From assembly GCA_016213775.1 (NCBI GenBank), contig JACQZR010000112.1, forward strand, positions 1-55,121: 55,121 bases of DNA, written 5' to 3'. Origin of the DNA: Acidobacteriota bacterium. GTDB lineage: Bacteria; Acidobacteriota; Terriglobia; Bryobacterales; Bryobacteraceae. Position numbers and translations under genes: made by a program. Positions 41,895-50,814 of the stretch are shown here, piece by piece (positions within the stretch are counted from its first letter, which is position 1; the number at the start of each line of letters is the position of its first letter). The notes below the pieces were generated by a model. It saw only the letters and a list, made by a program, of their open reading frames with translations. It was not told the origin of the DNA and did no database searches.

Positions 41895-42731
41895 ATGGCA
41901 TCGTTCGAAAAATGTTTCAACATGAAGGGCTTTGACAAAGACCAAACGCCACGCTGGCAGATGGTCCCCGTCGGCGAAGACCGCTATCTGGCTTTGCGGG
42001 GAGGCAAAGACCTGACAGTAACCAGCAACAAGCCAGCAGTCTGTACGGCCACGGAGATCAAGGCAAGCGAACTGCCAAAGGGCGGAGAACCAATGGCTCT
42101 GCAGCCCAGCGACCGGATTTTCCGTCTGCATGGCGCAACAAAAGGGAATGCCCGTATCCAGGCCAAGAACGGCTCCACCATCGTAGTGGAGTTGGAAGTG
42201 GACACGAAGGACAAAAAGACGGTTCACTTCGCCTTCAATTTCGTTGAGGATACAGGTGGCCACAAAACGCGCCGCGTGGCGGCTTCGGCGGGCGGCTGGC
42301 TCAAGACGATCAACTACATCTACAACGGACAGGCAAACATTTACGCCAACCTGCACGCCACACGCACGGTGAAAGTCCCGAGTAATCTGGGGAGAGTAGT
42401 GACGTGGGACTCCAGCACGGCAAGCGAGTGGAACACCGTAACGGGTATGGGAGACTCCGGAGCGGATTTCAACATCTTTCTCGTCTGGGAGTATGAGCAG
42501 GACTCTACTCCGCTAGTCGATCACACCGATGCGGGGACACTCGTCGGTAACTGCATCTTCGAAGACAGCGCCGGCGCACAAATCGGGGAAACCATGGCGC
42601 ACGAGTTTGGGCACCATCTCGGCACGGATGACCATTACGACGCGGCCCGCAAGCATCACCTCATGCATGGCATTACCGATGTACGCGGCATTCATCTTCC
42701 CAAAGAAGATGTCAACATCATGAACCCGTAA
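41895..42731 (+). CDS. Metzincin-like zinc metalloprotease without a signal peptide
   Basis: The 278-residue protein follows a GGAGG site and begins MASFEKCFNM, with no signal peptide. Residues 30-110 look like an immunoglobulin-like (Big2-type) domain (LRGGKDLTVTSNKPAV, HGATKGNARIQAKNG). The catalytic part contains HEFGHHLGTDD (His236, Glu237, His240, Gly243, Asp246), the HExxHxxGxxD zinc motif seen in some metzincins. NIMNP at the very end (residues 274-278) resembles a Met-turn. It would cleave proteins if folded and exported. Two paralogous helical-repeat genes follow directly, which suggests partners or inhibitors (inference). Confidence 0.75.
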   Translation: MASFEKCFNMKGFDKDQTPRWQMVPVGEDRYLALRGGKDLTVTSNKPAVCTATEIKASELPKGGEPMALQPSDRIFRLHGATKGNARIQAKNGSTIVVELEVDTKDKKTVHFAFNFVEDTGGHKTRRVAASAGGWLKTINYIYNGQANIYANLHATRTVKVPSNLGRVVTWDSSTASEWNTVTGMGDSGADFNIFLVWEYEQDSTPLVDHTDAGTLVGNCIFEDSAGAQIGETMAHEFGHHLGTDDHYDAARKHHLMHGITDVRGIHLPKEDVNIMNP

Positions 42732-42749
42732 GTGGAGAAGGAGATTCAC

Positions 42750-43388
42750 TTGGAACTCAACGAATCCTTGCGGAACCTGCTCGCCGACGACGCGACCGTG
42801 CGCGAACGAGCGGCAGAAGGGCTCTATGACTCGCCGGAACGCTCCACGCTGTTGTCGAGCGCGGAAGCGGCGCCCGCTTTACTGGCGAGCGTGGAACGCG
42901 GCAATCGCAGCGCGGCGGCGCTCCTGCTGCTGTCCTACGCGCCCGGATCGGCCCCCTTGCTGAAGAAGCTGGCAGCCGAACACGCGTCCGACTTAGTGAA
43001 ACTGCGGTCGTGGTCACGCCCTGTGCCTCTCAGCGTCGCCGCAACTGTTGCGCTCTCGCGCATTGGCGACGCCGATGCGCGCCGCACTCTGCTCGAACGA
43101 GCGGCGGAATATCCCGACGCCGTGCGCGTTTTTCTGCTCGACGTGCTGACCGACGTCGACTCGCCCGAAGTCTGGCATCAGTTCGCCGCCTACCTGCATG
43201 ACGAAACCGAAATCCCCGAAGGCGTACCCTCGGGAGCGGCGCGTCGCCGGGTTGCCGATCGCGCTGTCGATGCCTTTCTCGATCGCCTGAATCTGCCGGT
43301 GTCATTCGCGCGAAACTCCGGTGGACGCTACACCACCGATCAAATCGACGAGACGCTACGCGTGCTCCGCGAACGCGTTCCGAGGTGA
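42750..43388 (+). CDS. Helical-repeat protein, cytoplasmic copy
   Basis: AAGGAG at 42738-42743 stands six bases before TTG 42750, which I take as the start; a GTG at 42732 lacks such a site. The 212-residue product is almost all amphipathic helix with Ala/Leu repeats (VRERAAEGLYDSPERS, APALLASVERGNRSAAAL, SVAATVALSRIGDADARRTL), a HEAT-like pattern. It then has VPSGAARRRVADRAVDAFL. No signal peptide, so it stays inside the cell. It is a clear paralogue of the next gene. HEAT-like proteins bind other proteins; its position suggests it binds the protease or a client. Confidence 0.7.
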   Translation: MELNESLRNLLADDATVRERAAEGLYDSPERSTLLSSAEAAPALLASVERGNRSAAALLLLSYAPGSAPLLKKLAAEHASDLVKLRSWSRPVPLSVAATVALSRIGDADARRTLLERAAEYPDAVRVFLLDVLTDVDSPEVWHQFAAYLHDETEIPEGVPSGAARRRVADRAVDAFLDRLNLPVSFARNSGGRYTTDQIDETLRVLRERVPR

Positions 43389-43390
43389 CC

Positions 43391-44086
43391 ATGACTACGC
43401 GCGCACCATGGTGGTTGGTCGCGGTTGCCGTTGCCTGTGCCGCGCAAACCGCCTCCGAATGTGACGGTCTGGTGCCGGGCTTGACCAGCGCCTCGGCCGA
43501 TGCCCGCGAGCGAGCCGCACGGACTTTGTACAAGAGATGTCCGGTTGACGTAACGGGCGCGATGGGCAACCTTCGCGCCTCGCTCCGCAAATCGGTGGAG
43601 TTGGGCAACGCCAATGCCGGCGCGCTTTTGTTGCTAGGGCGGTACCGCGATGCCGAGACGCGGGAATTCCTGGAACAACGCGTGGCCGCCACGGCTCCCA
43701 AGTTGAAATTGGATCCATGGCAGAAACCAGTGCCGGTGGGCTTGGCCGCCGCCGTAGCAGCGGTGTCAGCCGGCTCGCCAAACGCCCGCGAGCGTCTCAA
43801 GGAAGCTCTGAAGCCGGTGGAGGAAGCCGAGTTCCTCACCTCCGTCCTGCCTTCCATTCAGGACAACAAATCGCTCGATATGCTGCTGGCGCTGCTTGTT
43901 GATGAGCGCACCGTAAGCACTGGCGTTCCCAGCGGCGCTACCCCGCGCCGTCGTATCGCCGATCTCGCCGCCGATGGCCTCGCGTCCCGCTTTTCCCTTA
44001 CGGAATTCAAGGTCCGCCCCGGAGACCGCTACACCAGAGGCGAGTTGGAGCAGATCCGGAGATTGGTAACAGCGAAGCTGCGCTAA
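43391..44086 (+). CDS. Helical-repeat protein, exported copy
   Basis: The ATG at 43391 follows GAGG by a short gap; GTG 43385 overlaps the previous stop but has no site. The 231-residue protein has a signal peptide (MTTRAPWWLVAVAVACAAQ) and then a helical-repeat region parallel to the upstream gene: ADARERAARTLYKR, KSVELGNANAGALLLLG, KPVPVGLAAAVAAVSAGSPN and GVPSGATPRRRIADLAADGL. The shared GVPSGAxxRRR segment fixes the homology. The pair thus gives one cytoplasmic and one exported version. Its end overlaps by three bases the ADOP permease on the other strand. Confidence 0.7.
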   Translation: MTTRAPWWLVAVAVACAAQTASECDGLVPGLTSASADARERAARTLYKRCPVDVTGAMGNLRASLRKSVELGNANAGALLLLGRYRDAETREFLEQRVAATAPKLKLDPWQKPVPVGLAAAVAAVSAGSPNARERLKEALKPVEEAEFLTSVLPSIQDNKSLDMLLALLVDERTVSTGVPSGATPRRRIADLAADGLASRFSLTEFKVRPGDRYTRGELEQIRRLVTAKLR

Positions 44087-46701
44087 TTCTCGCGCAGGGT
44101 CCGGATGGGGTCCACGCGCGCTGCGCGGATGGCCGGCAATGAAATCGCAATCAGTGAAATAAGCGCGATGGAAACACAGGTCCCGGCGAATACCAACGGC
44201 TCAATGGCGGCAACGCCGTAAAACTGTCCGGCGACCAATGGCTTTAGAATCGTGGCAGCAACCAGTCCTAAAATCAGGCCAACAGCGATCAGGCCTGCGC
44301 CATCGCTGAGGAACAGACGGAAAACATCGGACGGACGGGAGCCGATCGCGAGACGTATGCCGATCTCGCGATGCCGTTGCATCACCAGGAACGCGAACAG
44401 GCCGTTGATGCCCACCGCGGTGAGCAAAACGGCCACGCCCGCGAAGGCCAACAGCAGTGACTGCGCGGTCCGGCGGGCGGCCAATGTGAGCTCCTGGCGT
44501 TCCCGCATAGAGCGCACCTCAAAGAGCGCCGAGCCGGGCGCCCAGCGGGAAAACGCGTTTCGCACACTCGCCACGGTTTCCGGGCCGCCGCGCCAAACGA
44601 GACTCAACCTCCGCGAAGCCGATTGTGACCAGGGAGTGTAGTACAGGCCATTGGGATTCCCCGCGCCGCTGAGATCTTCCAGGCGAATGGACGGCACGAC
44701 ACCAACCACCGTGAGCCGTTCGCTGGGCGGCGCGCCCGGATAGTACATGCGCCGCCCCACCGGATTCTGATTGGGCCAGAACCGGTGCGCCAGGCGTTCA
44801 TCCACAATGACGACTCGCGCGGAATCATTGGCGTCGCGCCCATCGAAAATTCGCCCTTTGATGGCCGCCACGCCGATGGTCTCGAGGTAGCCGGGTGACA
44901 GGCGGATGCGAATGGGCGAGATGGCGGATTCTCCGGGACGCATGGTGTAGCCTTCCGCGAAGATGACGTTGTCGTCGTAGTCATTGGAGAACGGGAGGGC
45001 AGAGCCGCCACCGGCAACTTCCACTCCAGGCAATCCACGCAGGCCCAAGGTGATCCGCTCCATGGCTAAGCGAAGGTCGGAGGCTTGCGGGAGCGTTGCG
45101 CCGGGCAGATAGGTGGAAGCGGTCCAAACGTCATTGACGCGAAAACCCGGGTCGACACGCAACAGCTCCTTGATGCTGGCGGTGAGAGTCCCGGCCGCGT
45201 TCAGCAACAAAAACGCAAGTGCCGTTTGCGTCACCACAAAGGCGCGGCGAAGGCGGGCAACCCGCGGGGTACTACCCTTGGATGCACTCTGAATCCCCGG
45301 ACGCGAGTCCAGACGCCGGAGTGGGATCAATGCGACGGCCCCGGCCAGGATGCCGGCGAAGACCGCACCGCCCAAAGCGTAGGCGACGATCACGGGGGAT
45401 AGGGCGATTTCAGCGGCGCCGGGCAGGAGTTCGTGATCAAACAGGCGCAACGCCATCGAGCCTCCGAAGACCCCAATGCATCCACCCTGCAACGCGGGTG
45501 TGACTCCGTCCAGGAGAGCCTGGCGAACAACATCCGTCCGCGTGGCTCCCAAGGCGATGCGAGTGGCGAACTCCGGCAAACGGGCGTGCGCCCGCGCCAG
45601 CGAAAGGCCTGCCAGGTTGGTGGCGCCCACCACCAGGACAAGCAATGCCCCCGCCCAAAGCAGACTCAGGCTCGACCGCACGCGCCGCATCAACCACGGC
45701 TGCAACGGATGGACGCCCGCTCGAAAGCCGGCGTCGAGGAGGAGTGGTTTCAGTGCCGGCGTGTCGTCGAGCAAACGTGCGTTGAGGGCATCCACTTGCG
45801 CCTGTGCCTGCGCAACTGTGGCTTCGTCCTTGAGCCGAGCGATGTAGCGGTAATTGTTGGCGTGGCGCCCTCTCTTTTCTTGCGGTGACAGAGCCAAAGG
45901 AACAAAGAAACGCGTATTCGCGTCGACGAAGCGGAATCCCGCCGGAAGCACGCCTACCACTGTGTAAGGGCGTCCGCTGATCCGCAGTTCTCTTCCCTCA
46001 GCCTGGCTGCCGCCGAACATCTGCTTTGAGAAACCGTCGCTCAGAATCACCACGCCGTCCTTGCCCGGCTCACTTTCGCTCTCTGAAAACAGCCTGCCTT
46101 GCGCCGGCCGGACTCGCAGTACGGAGAATAAGGATGGCGTCACCCGCATGCCATTCACGTGAGCCGGACGTTCCCCACGATCCACCGGATAAGCGACCGG
46201 TTGATAAAGCGCGTGGCTGGAGACGGCGGCCAGTTTGCCTTCGCGGTCCCAGTAGTCTCCGGCGGCGCTGGAATCCTGATCATGGATCCCCGCCTTTGGA
46301 TACTGGTTGGTCATGGATACCAGGCGATCCGCATCGGGAAGGGGCAGGGGGCGGATGAGCATCGAGTCCACGACGGTAAATACGGCGGTGTTCACTGCGA
46401 CGCAAATCGCCACGGTGAGGATAGTTGTGAGCGCCGCGACCGGCTGCTTGCGTAGCCCTCGCAGGGAGTGTTTCAGATCCCGGAGAAGTAACTCCAGCCA
46501 GCGTCCGGAACGGGCATCGGCGCACTCTTCCCGAACGTGAGCAACGACGCCGAATTCCTGTCGGACTTTTTTCCGGGCGGCCTCTTCGTCAAGGCCCGAC
46601 TTCATCAGATCGGAGACTCTCTCTTCGACATGGAAATCGAGTTCCCTGCCAAGGTCACGCTCCACACGCTCGCGCGCTATGAGGTTTTTCCACCAACTCA
46701 T
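44083..46701 (-). CDS. ADOP-type ABC transporter permease (MacB/FtsX-like)
   Basis: The 872-residue protein has the acidobacterial ADOP layout. It starts with an N-terminal amphipathic region (ERDLGRELDFHVEERVSDLM and EAARKKVRQEFG). Two MacB-periplasmic-core plus FtsX-membrane halves follow, with helices near TILTVAICVAVNTAVFTVVD, LSLLWAGALLVLVVGATNLA, and a final ALISLIAISLPAIRAARVDP. No ATPase is encoded beside it, as is usual for these orphan permeases. They probably export drugs, peptides or lipids or transmit force across the envelope. The start ATG overlaps the PadR stop, so expression is coupled to the regulator. Confidence 0.9.
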   Translation of the reverse strand: MSWWKNLIARERVERDLGRELDFHVEERVSDLMKSGLDEEAARKKVRQEFGVVAHVREECADARSGRWLELLLRDLKHSLRGLRKQPVAALTTILTVAICVAVNTAVFTVVDSMLIRPLPLPDADRLVSMTNQYPKAGIHDQDSSAAGDYWDREGKLAAVSSHALYQPVAYPVDRGERPAHVNGMRVTPSLFSVLRVRPAQGRLFSESESEPGKDGVVILSDGFSKQMFGGSQAEGRELRISGRPYTVVGVLPAGFRFVDANTRFFVPLALSPQEKRGRHANNYRYIARLKDEATVAQAQAQVDALNARLLDDTPALKPLLLDAGFRAGVHPLQPWLMRRVRSSLSLLWAGALLVLVVGATNLAGLSLARAHARLPEFATRIALGATRTDVVRQALLDGVTPALQGGCIGVFGGSMALRLFDHELLPGAAEIALSPVIVAYALGGAVFAGILAGAVALIPLRRLDSRPGIQSASKGSTPRVARLRRAFVVTQTALAFLLLNAAGTLTASIKELLRVDPGFRVNDVWTASTYLPGATLPQASDLRLAMERITLGLRGLPGVEVAGGGSALPFSNDYDDNVIFAEGYTMRPGESAISPIRIRLSPGYLETIGVAAIKGRIFDGRDANDSARVVIVDERLAHRFWPNQNPVGRRMYYPGAPPSERLTVVGVVPSIRLEDLSGAGNPNGLYYTPWSQSASRRLSLVWRGGPETVASVRNAFSRWAPGSALFEVRSMRERQELTLAARRTAQSLLLAFAGVAVLLTAVGINGLFAFLVMQRHREIGIRLAIGSRPSDVFRLFLSDGAGLIAVGLILGLVAATILKPLVAGQFYGVAAIEPLVFAGTCVSIALISLIAISLPAIRAARVDPIRTLREN

Positions 46702-47045
46702 CGCGCGCCCCCCTCCGGCAATCCCAGGATCAGGCCCACCGCATCGGACAAGCGATGCCAGCTCTGGGAACCGGCCTGCAACTGTTTCCTGCCGAGCCGC
46801 GAAAGACGGTAAAACTTGGCCTCACGTCCGCTTTCGGACTCGCCCCACTCCGCCACGATGAGGTTGCGGTTTTCCAGTCGATGGAGCGCCGGGTACAGCG
46901 AACCACCAGGAACCTGAACAACATCGTTGGAGATCTGTTGCAGACGCTGTGCGATTGCATACCCATGGATTGGACCGAGCGCAACGATCTTCAGGATGAG
47001 GAGATCGAGCGTGCCCTGGGGGAGATCCGATTTCGGAAATGTCAT
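46698..47045 (-). CDS. PadR-family transcriptional regulator
   Basis: The 115-residue protein is a small PadR-type winged helix: QGTLDLLILKIVALGPIHGY, QVPGGSLYPALHRLENRNL (the wing and recognition-helix region) and GREAKFYRLSRLGRKQL, with a short C-terminal dimer helix. PadR proteins repress their own operon and are relieved by small molecules. It overlaps the ADOP permease by four bases (ATGA). A long palindrome lies just upstream at 47053-47107. Confidence is high for family, low for ligand. Confidence 0.93.
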   Translation of the reverse strand: MTFPKSDLPQGTLDLLILKIVALGPIHGYAIAQRLQQISNDVVQVPGGSLYPALHRLENRNLIVAEWGESESGREAKFYRLSRLGRKQLQAGSQSWHRLSDAVGLILGLPEGGAR

Positions 47046-47052
47046 TTACGAA

Positions 47053-47107
47053 TACCTTGCACTTCTATCTATTCAGCGTAACGCGGAATCAGTAGAAGTG
47101 CCAGGTA
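47053..47107. promoter_or_regulatory. Long nested palindrome upstream of padR (probable operator)
   Basis: TACCTTGCACTTCTA (47053-47067) and TAGAAGTGCCAGGTA (47093-47107) are inverted repeats with 14 of 15 bases matching. Inside them ATTCAGCG and CGCGGAAT form a second, 7 of 8 inverted pair. The inner edge lies just before the padR start (ATG at 47045), so a protein bound here would block initiation or the promoter. It could also fold as RNA. Confidence 0.6.
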
Positions 47108-47163
47108 TCTGGTCAACGCCGCGCCTCAGCCTTGTATACTGAATCCGGCGCTGGCCGACAATC

Positions 47164-49236
47164 ATGTTCCCACCCCTCCACCGCAGGATGTTCCTCGGCA
47201 GTCTCGCCGCCGCGCCGCTGGCGGCCAGGGACTCCTCACTCGCCAATTTCGTGGAAACCCTCGCCAAACCAGGCGGCGGCTATTCCTGGCTGCCGGAATC
47301 GGACGCCCACCTTACCCCCACGTTCGGTGCCGTGGCCTGCTATCACGTTCTCGGGGAACCATGCCCCGGGCGCGCCGCCACCGCCCGTTTCCTCCGCGAG
47401 CGCTACCCCATGCCCGAGCGCCGCCGGAACGACCGGCCGCTCCGCCGCTTCAACTACGAACAGATCCAGGGATTGCTGTGGCTCAACGAAGATGTCACTT
47501 CCTTCCGCGAAGAGGTACTTTCCTGGACGCAGCCGAGCATATTCACCACCCAATATGAGCACGGCGGCTACCCGGTGTTTCAGCACGAGATGATGGCGAT
47601 CCTGTGCCGCCAACTGCTGGGCCTTCCGGTGGCCACACCGCAATGGAAGGCCTACGTGACGGAGCGCCGGCGGGCCAACGGCAGTTTCAACAACACCCCC
47701 GCCCGCGCCGGTGGTGACGGCCACGTGATGAACACATGGTGGGGTCTGCTGGCGCTCACCGCGTTAGGAGAGCCATTGGGCTCCAACCCGGATCTGATCC
47801 GTTGGCTGCGGAGTTGCCAGACCGGGAGCGGCGGCTTTACCTGGCAGCCCAAACCGCAGCTCGCACCTATCGACGACGTCTCCTACACCTGGGCCGCAGT
47901 GCTCGCGCTCGATGCTTTGGGCTCGGCCCCGGAACGGCCGTCAGCGGCCATCGCCTACCTGCAATCCGCGCGAAACGCTGATGGAGGATGGGGCGATCGT
48001 CCGGGTAGGGCATCCAATCTCACGGCTTCCGCCCGAGCGCTGGAAGCTTTAGGTAAGTTGCGAACAGCTCCGGCCACAAGTTCGCGACGGCTATCCGCGC
48101 CGCGACGCCTGCCGGAAGGATTACACGCGTTCACCGCTCAGGTGGAAGCGCCGGGGGCCGGCAGTCCCTCAGAAGCAGTCGAGCTCGCTCGTGTGCTCCG
48201 CATCCATCTCTGGGGCGCAAAGAACGCCCAGAAGGGTTGGGTGGAAGAGTGCCAGCGAGTGGCCGATTCCCACAAGGTCCCCGTGACCTTCTTTGTAGCG
48301 AACGAGGAATACGGCAATTACGTCAGCGTCCCAGGTCTCGGCACCTACAGCCATCTGAGCGACATTACCGCGCCCGCCAAAGTCGACTTCGGGGCACCGA
48401 TGATCGACCCCAAGAACCCTGTGCCGTGGTCCCACTTCCGCGACACACGCATCGCGGCCATTCGCGCAGCCCGCGGCGGGATGATCTGGCAATTCAACGA
48501 GAATGAGGAGCTGACGCGCATCCTATTGGACGAAGCTGTCGAGCGCGGAACTTATGCCGCCATCGCCGCCGCCCACTTCGGGAACGAGAACTTCCTCAAC
48601 ACGCAGCCATTTCTCATGCGCTATCACGGGCTGCTTCCCTACGTCGCCCTGCAGGACGCCCATGCACAGGAATCCTGGTGGTGGGCCGATCAGCTCGCCG
48701 GATTTCGCACTGTTTTTCTGGCGAAGGCGCCCACATGGGACGGCTGGCTCGAAGCACTGCGCGAACAGCGGACCGTTTCCATACGCCACGATGCCGTCAA
48801 CCGCTTCATCACCCATTGGGACGGAGGCGACGCCGCAGTCCGCCGTGCCATCGCCGCTGCCGAAGCGGATTGGCGCTGGTGGGGCGTGCAACCCAACCAG
48901 ATCCTCCGCCCGGCAGCCTCACTGGTTGCCGTGACGCCTACTTCACTGTTTGAAGAAGCGCGACCCAGTGAGGGAGTTGCTTTGCGTCTCCGGCTCCGCC
49001 ATCGCAACACGACGCAAGGCGGCCCGGCCGAACCCGAAGCCCAGTTAGTGGAACTCACCGTCGATGGCAAGCAAGTGGAGCCGCGACTGGTGGAGAAGAC
49101 CAACAATCGGAAACAGCTCTCAGACCGCTATTACCGTTTCGACCGAGCGAACCTGACCGGCCGCCACACAGCCGCCGCCCGCGTAAAGCTCCTCTCCACC
49201 GGGCAGGAGGAACGCTTCGAAATCGCCTTCTCCTGA
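47164..49236 (+). CDS. Exported alpha-toroid (prenyltransferase/squalene-cyclase-like) protein with PHP-like C-terminus
   Basis: The 690-residue protein has a Tat-like leader (HRRMFLGSLAAAPLAA). Residues 30-310 form an alpha-toroid built from helix pairs with QTGSGGFTWQPKPQ and NADGGWGDRP, motifs of the squalene-cyclase/prenyltransferase repeat. From about 320 a second part reads GLHAFTAQVEAPGAG, LARVLRIHLWGAKNA and HDAVNRFITHWDGG, following the course of a PHP-type (polymerase/histidinol phosphatase) barrel. The canonical HxH and later metal His are mostly missing (only GLHAF remains). A C-terminal beta-sandwich ends the protein. It may be a degenerate hydrolase fused to a binding toroid. 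No catalytic Asp (DxDD) typical of cyclases is evident. Confidence 0.6.
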   Translation: MFPPLHRRMFLGSLAAAPLAARDSSLANFVETLAKPGGGYSWLPESDAHLTPTFGAVACYHVLGEPCPGRAATARFLRERYPMPERRRNDRPLRRFNYEQIQGLLWLNEDVTSFREEVLSWTQPSIFTTQYEHGGYPVFQHEMMAILCRQLLGLPVATPQWKAYVTERRRANGSFNNTPARAGGDGHVMNTWWGLLALTALGEPLGSNPDLIRWLRSCQTGSGGFTWQPKPQLAPIDDVSYTWAAVLALDALGSAPERPSAAIAYLQSARNADGGWGDRPGRASNLTASARALEALGKLRTAPATSSRRLSAPRRLPEGLHAFTAQVEAPGAGSPSEAVELARVLRIHLWGAKNAQKGWVEECQRVADSHKVPVTFFVANEEYGNYVSVPGLGTYSHLSDITAPAKVDFGAPMIDPKNPVPWSHFRDTRIAAIRAARGGMIWQFNENEELTRILLDEAVERGTYAAIAAAHFGNENFLNTQPFLMRYHGLLPYVALQDAHAQESWWWADQLAGFRTVFLAKAPTWDGWLEALREQRTVSIRHDAVNRFITHWDGGDAAVRRAIAAAEADWRWWGVQPNQILRPAASLVAVTPTSLFEEARPSEGVALRLRLRHRNTTQGGPAEPEAQLVELTVDGKQVEPRLVEKTNNRKQLSDRYYRFDRANLTGRHTAAARVKLLSTGQEERFEIAFS

Positions 49237-49257
49237 ACCGCAACTAATCGAAGTTCG

Positions 49258-49339
49258 GACCGCTCCCTCACGGTCGCGGCTCTGTAAGCGACTTGCTGAC
49301 AACGAGATGCGAAAAAGAGCCGCGCGTAAGCAAGCGGTT
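49258..49339. repeat. Inverted pair of related 24-26 bp elements (REP-like)
   Basis: On the plus strand 49316-49339 reads AGAGCCGCG followed by CGTAAGCAAGCGGTT. On the minus strand 49283-49258 reads AGAGCCGCG followed by ACCGTGAGGGAGCGGTC. The two are the same element with a two-base indel and a few changes, in inverted orientation, 32 bases apart. The left copy also holds a GACCG/CGGTC stem. It lies in the otherwise empty gap between two convergent genes. Confidence 0.6.
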
Positions 49340-49377
49340 TTCGGAATTCTTCACTGACTCTTTGGGAGTGGAGCACC

Positions 49378-50808
49378 CTACAGCATGTTGGCGGCAGTCA
49401 GCGCCCGTTGCCGGATCTCCATGCACCCCTTCCCCAGCGGCAGCACCTTCCCCGGGTTAAACCGGCACTCCGGATCAAAGAGATTCTTGAACCCTGCAAT
49501 CATATTCAGGGTGTCATCATCAAACTGCTTCGTCATCAACTCCATCTTCTCCATGCCCACGCCGTGCTCGCCCGTGATCGACCCGCCTTGCTCCACGCAA
49601 AACTCAAGAATCTCCTCACCCGCTTTGGCCGCGTTCTCCAACTGCCCCGGCTTATGGTGATCAAACAGAATGATGGGATGCATGTTGCCATCCCCGGCAT
49701 GAAAGATGTTGCTGATGATCAACCCTCTGCGTTCGCCGATCTTCTGAATTTCCCGCAGGGTGGGTGCAATCTTCGTCCGCGGCACCACTCCGTCCTGCAC
49801 ATAGTAAGCGGGCGAAACGCGCCCCACCGCGCCAAATGCGTTCTTGCGGCCCTTCCACAACAGGTCCCGTTCCTCCGCCGACTTGGCCACGCGAAACTCC
49901 CGCGCCCGGCAGTTCTCGCACACGGCGCGGATCTGTTCCAACTGCGCGGTGACGCCTTCCGTGAGCCCTTCCAACTCAATCAAGAGCACGGCGGCCGCAT
50001 CCCGCGGATACCCCGCATGCGTTGCTTCCTCCACCATGCGCAGCATGACGCCATCCAGCATCTCCACCGCCACAGGGGTAATCCCTCGCGCCGTTATCTC
50101 CGCCACCGTGTCCGCGCAATCGTCCACAGTGTTGTAAATGCCGAGGCACGTCTTCACCACCTCGGGCTGGCGCATCAGCCGCACGATCACCTTGGTCACG
50201 AGGCCCATCGTGCCTTCCGACCCGGTGAGCAGACCCGTCAGATCGTAGCCGGGGGTGTCCTGCTCCATGCCGCCCGTGTGAATCACGGTGCCGTCGTGCA
50301 GCACCACCTCCAGGCCCAACACATGATTCGTGGTCACGCCGTACGCCAGCGTGTGCGGACCACCGGCATTCTCGCTCACATTGCCGCCGATGGTGCAAGA
50401 GCGCTGGCTCGAAGGATCGGGCGCGTAGAAGTATTTGTTCCCCTGCACCGCAAGCGTGATATCGAGATTCACAACGCCTGGTTGCAGCACGGCCCGCTCA
50501 TTCGCCAGGTCGATCTCCAGAATGCGATTCATCCGCGCGAACGCAATGATGAGTCCGCCGCGCCGCGGAATGGACCCGCCGCTCAGCCCGGTCCCCGCGC
50601 CACGCCCAACAAGCTGAATCCCATGTTCCTGGCTGATTCGCACCAGCGCCGCCACTTCTTCCGTGCTCCGGGGAAACACCACCAGTTCCGGACGCGCTTT
50701 GTCCACTCCGCCGTCGTATTCGTAAAGAATGAGATCCTCGGGACGATCCAGATAGTTGCGCGGGCCAACTACGGCGATCAGCTTCTGCTTCCCTTCCGCG
50801 GAGATCAT
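49378..50808 (-). CDS. glcD: Glycolate oxidase-type FAD-linked oxidase subunit (GlcD-like)
   Basis: The 476-residue protein is a VAO/FAD-binding-4 oxidase. The N-terminal FAD domain has GRGAGTGLSGGSIP, NLDITLAVQGNKYFYAPDP and GGNVSENAGGPHTLAYG. The C-terminal domain ends with EQGGSITGEHGVGMEK, the His-containing signature of glycolate/lactate dehydrogenases. It oxidises a 2-hydroxy acid (glycolate or D-lactate) with FAD. glcE and glcF are not beside it, so it may work alone or with an unlinked partner. It starts six bases after the TlpA-like stop. Confidence 0.92.
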   Translation of the reverse strand: MISAEGKQKLIAVVGPRNYLDRPEDLILYEYDGGVDKARPELVVFPRSTEEVAALVRISQEHGIQLVGRGAGTGLSGGSIPRRGGLIIAFARMNRILEIDLANERAVLQPGVVNLDITLAVQGNKYFYAPDPSSQRSCTIGGNVSENAGGPHTLAYGVTTNHVLGLEVVLHDGTVIHTGGMEQDTPGYDLTGLLTGSEGTMGLVTKVIVRLMRQPEVVKTCLGIYNTVDDCADTVAEITARGITPVAVEMLDGVMLRMVEEATHAGYPRDAAAVLLIELEGLTEGVTAQLEQIRAVCENCRAREFRVAKSAEERDLLWKGRKNAFGAVGRVSPAYYVQDGVVPRTKIAPTLREIQKIGERRGLIISNIFHAGDGNMHPIILFDHHKPGQLENAAKAGEEILEFCVEQGGSITGEHGVGMEKMELMTKQFDDDTLNMIAGFKNLFDPECRFNPGKVLPLGKGCMEIRQRALTAANML

Positions 50809-50814
50809 GGATGT

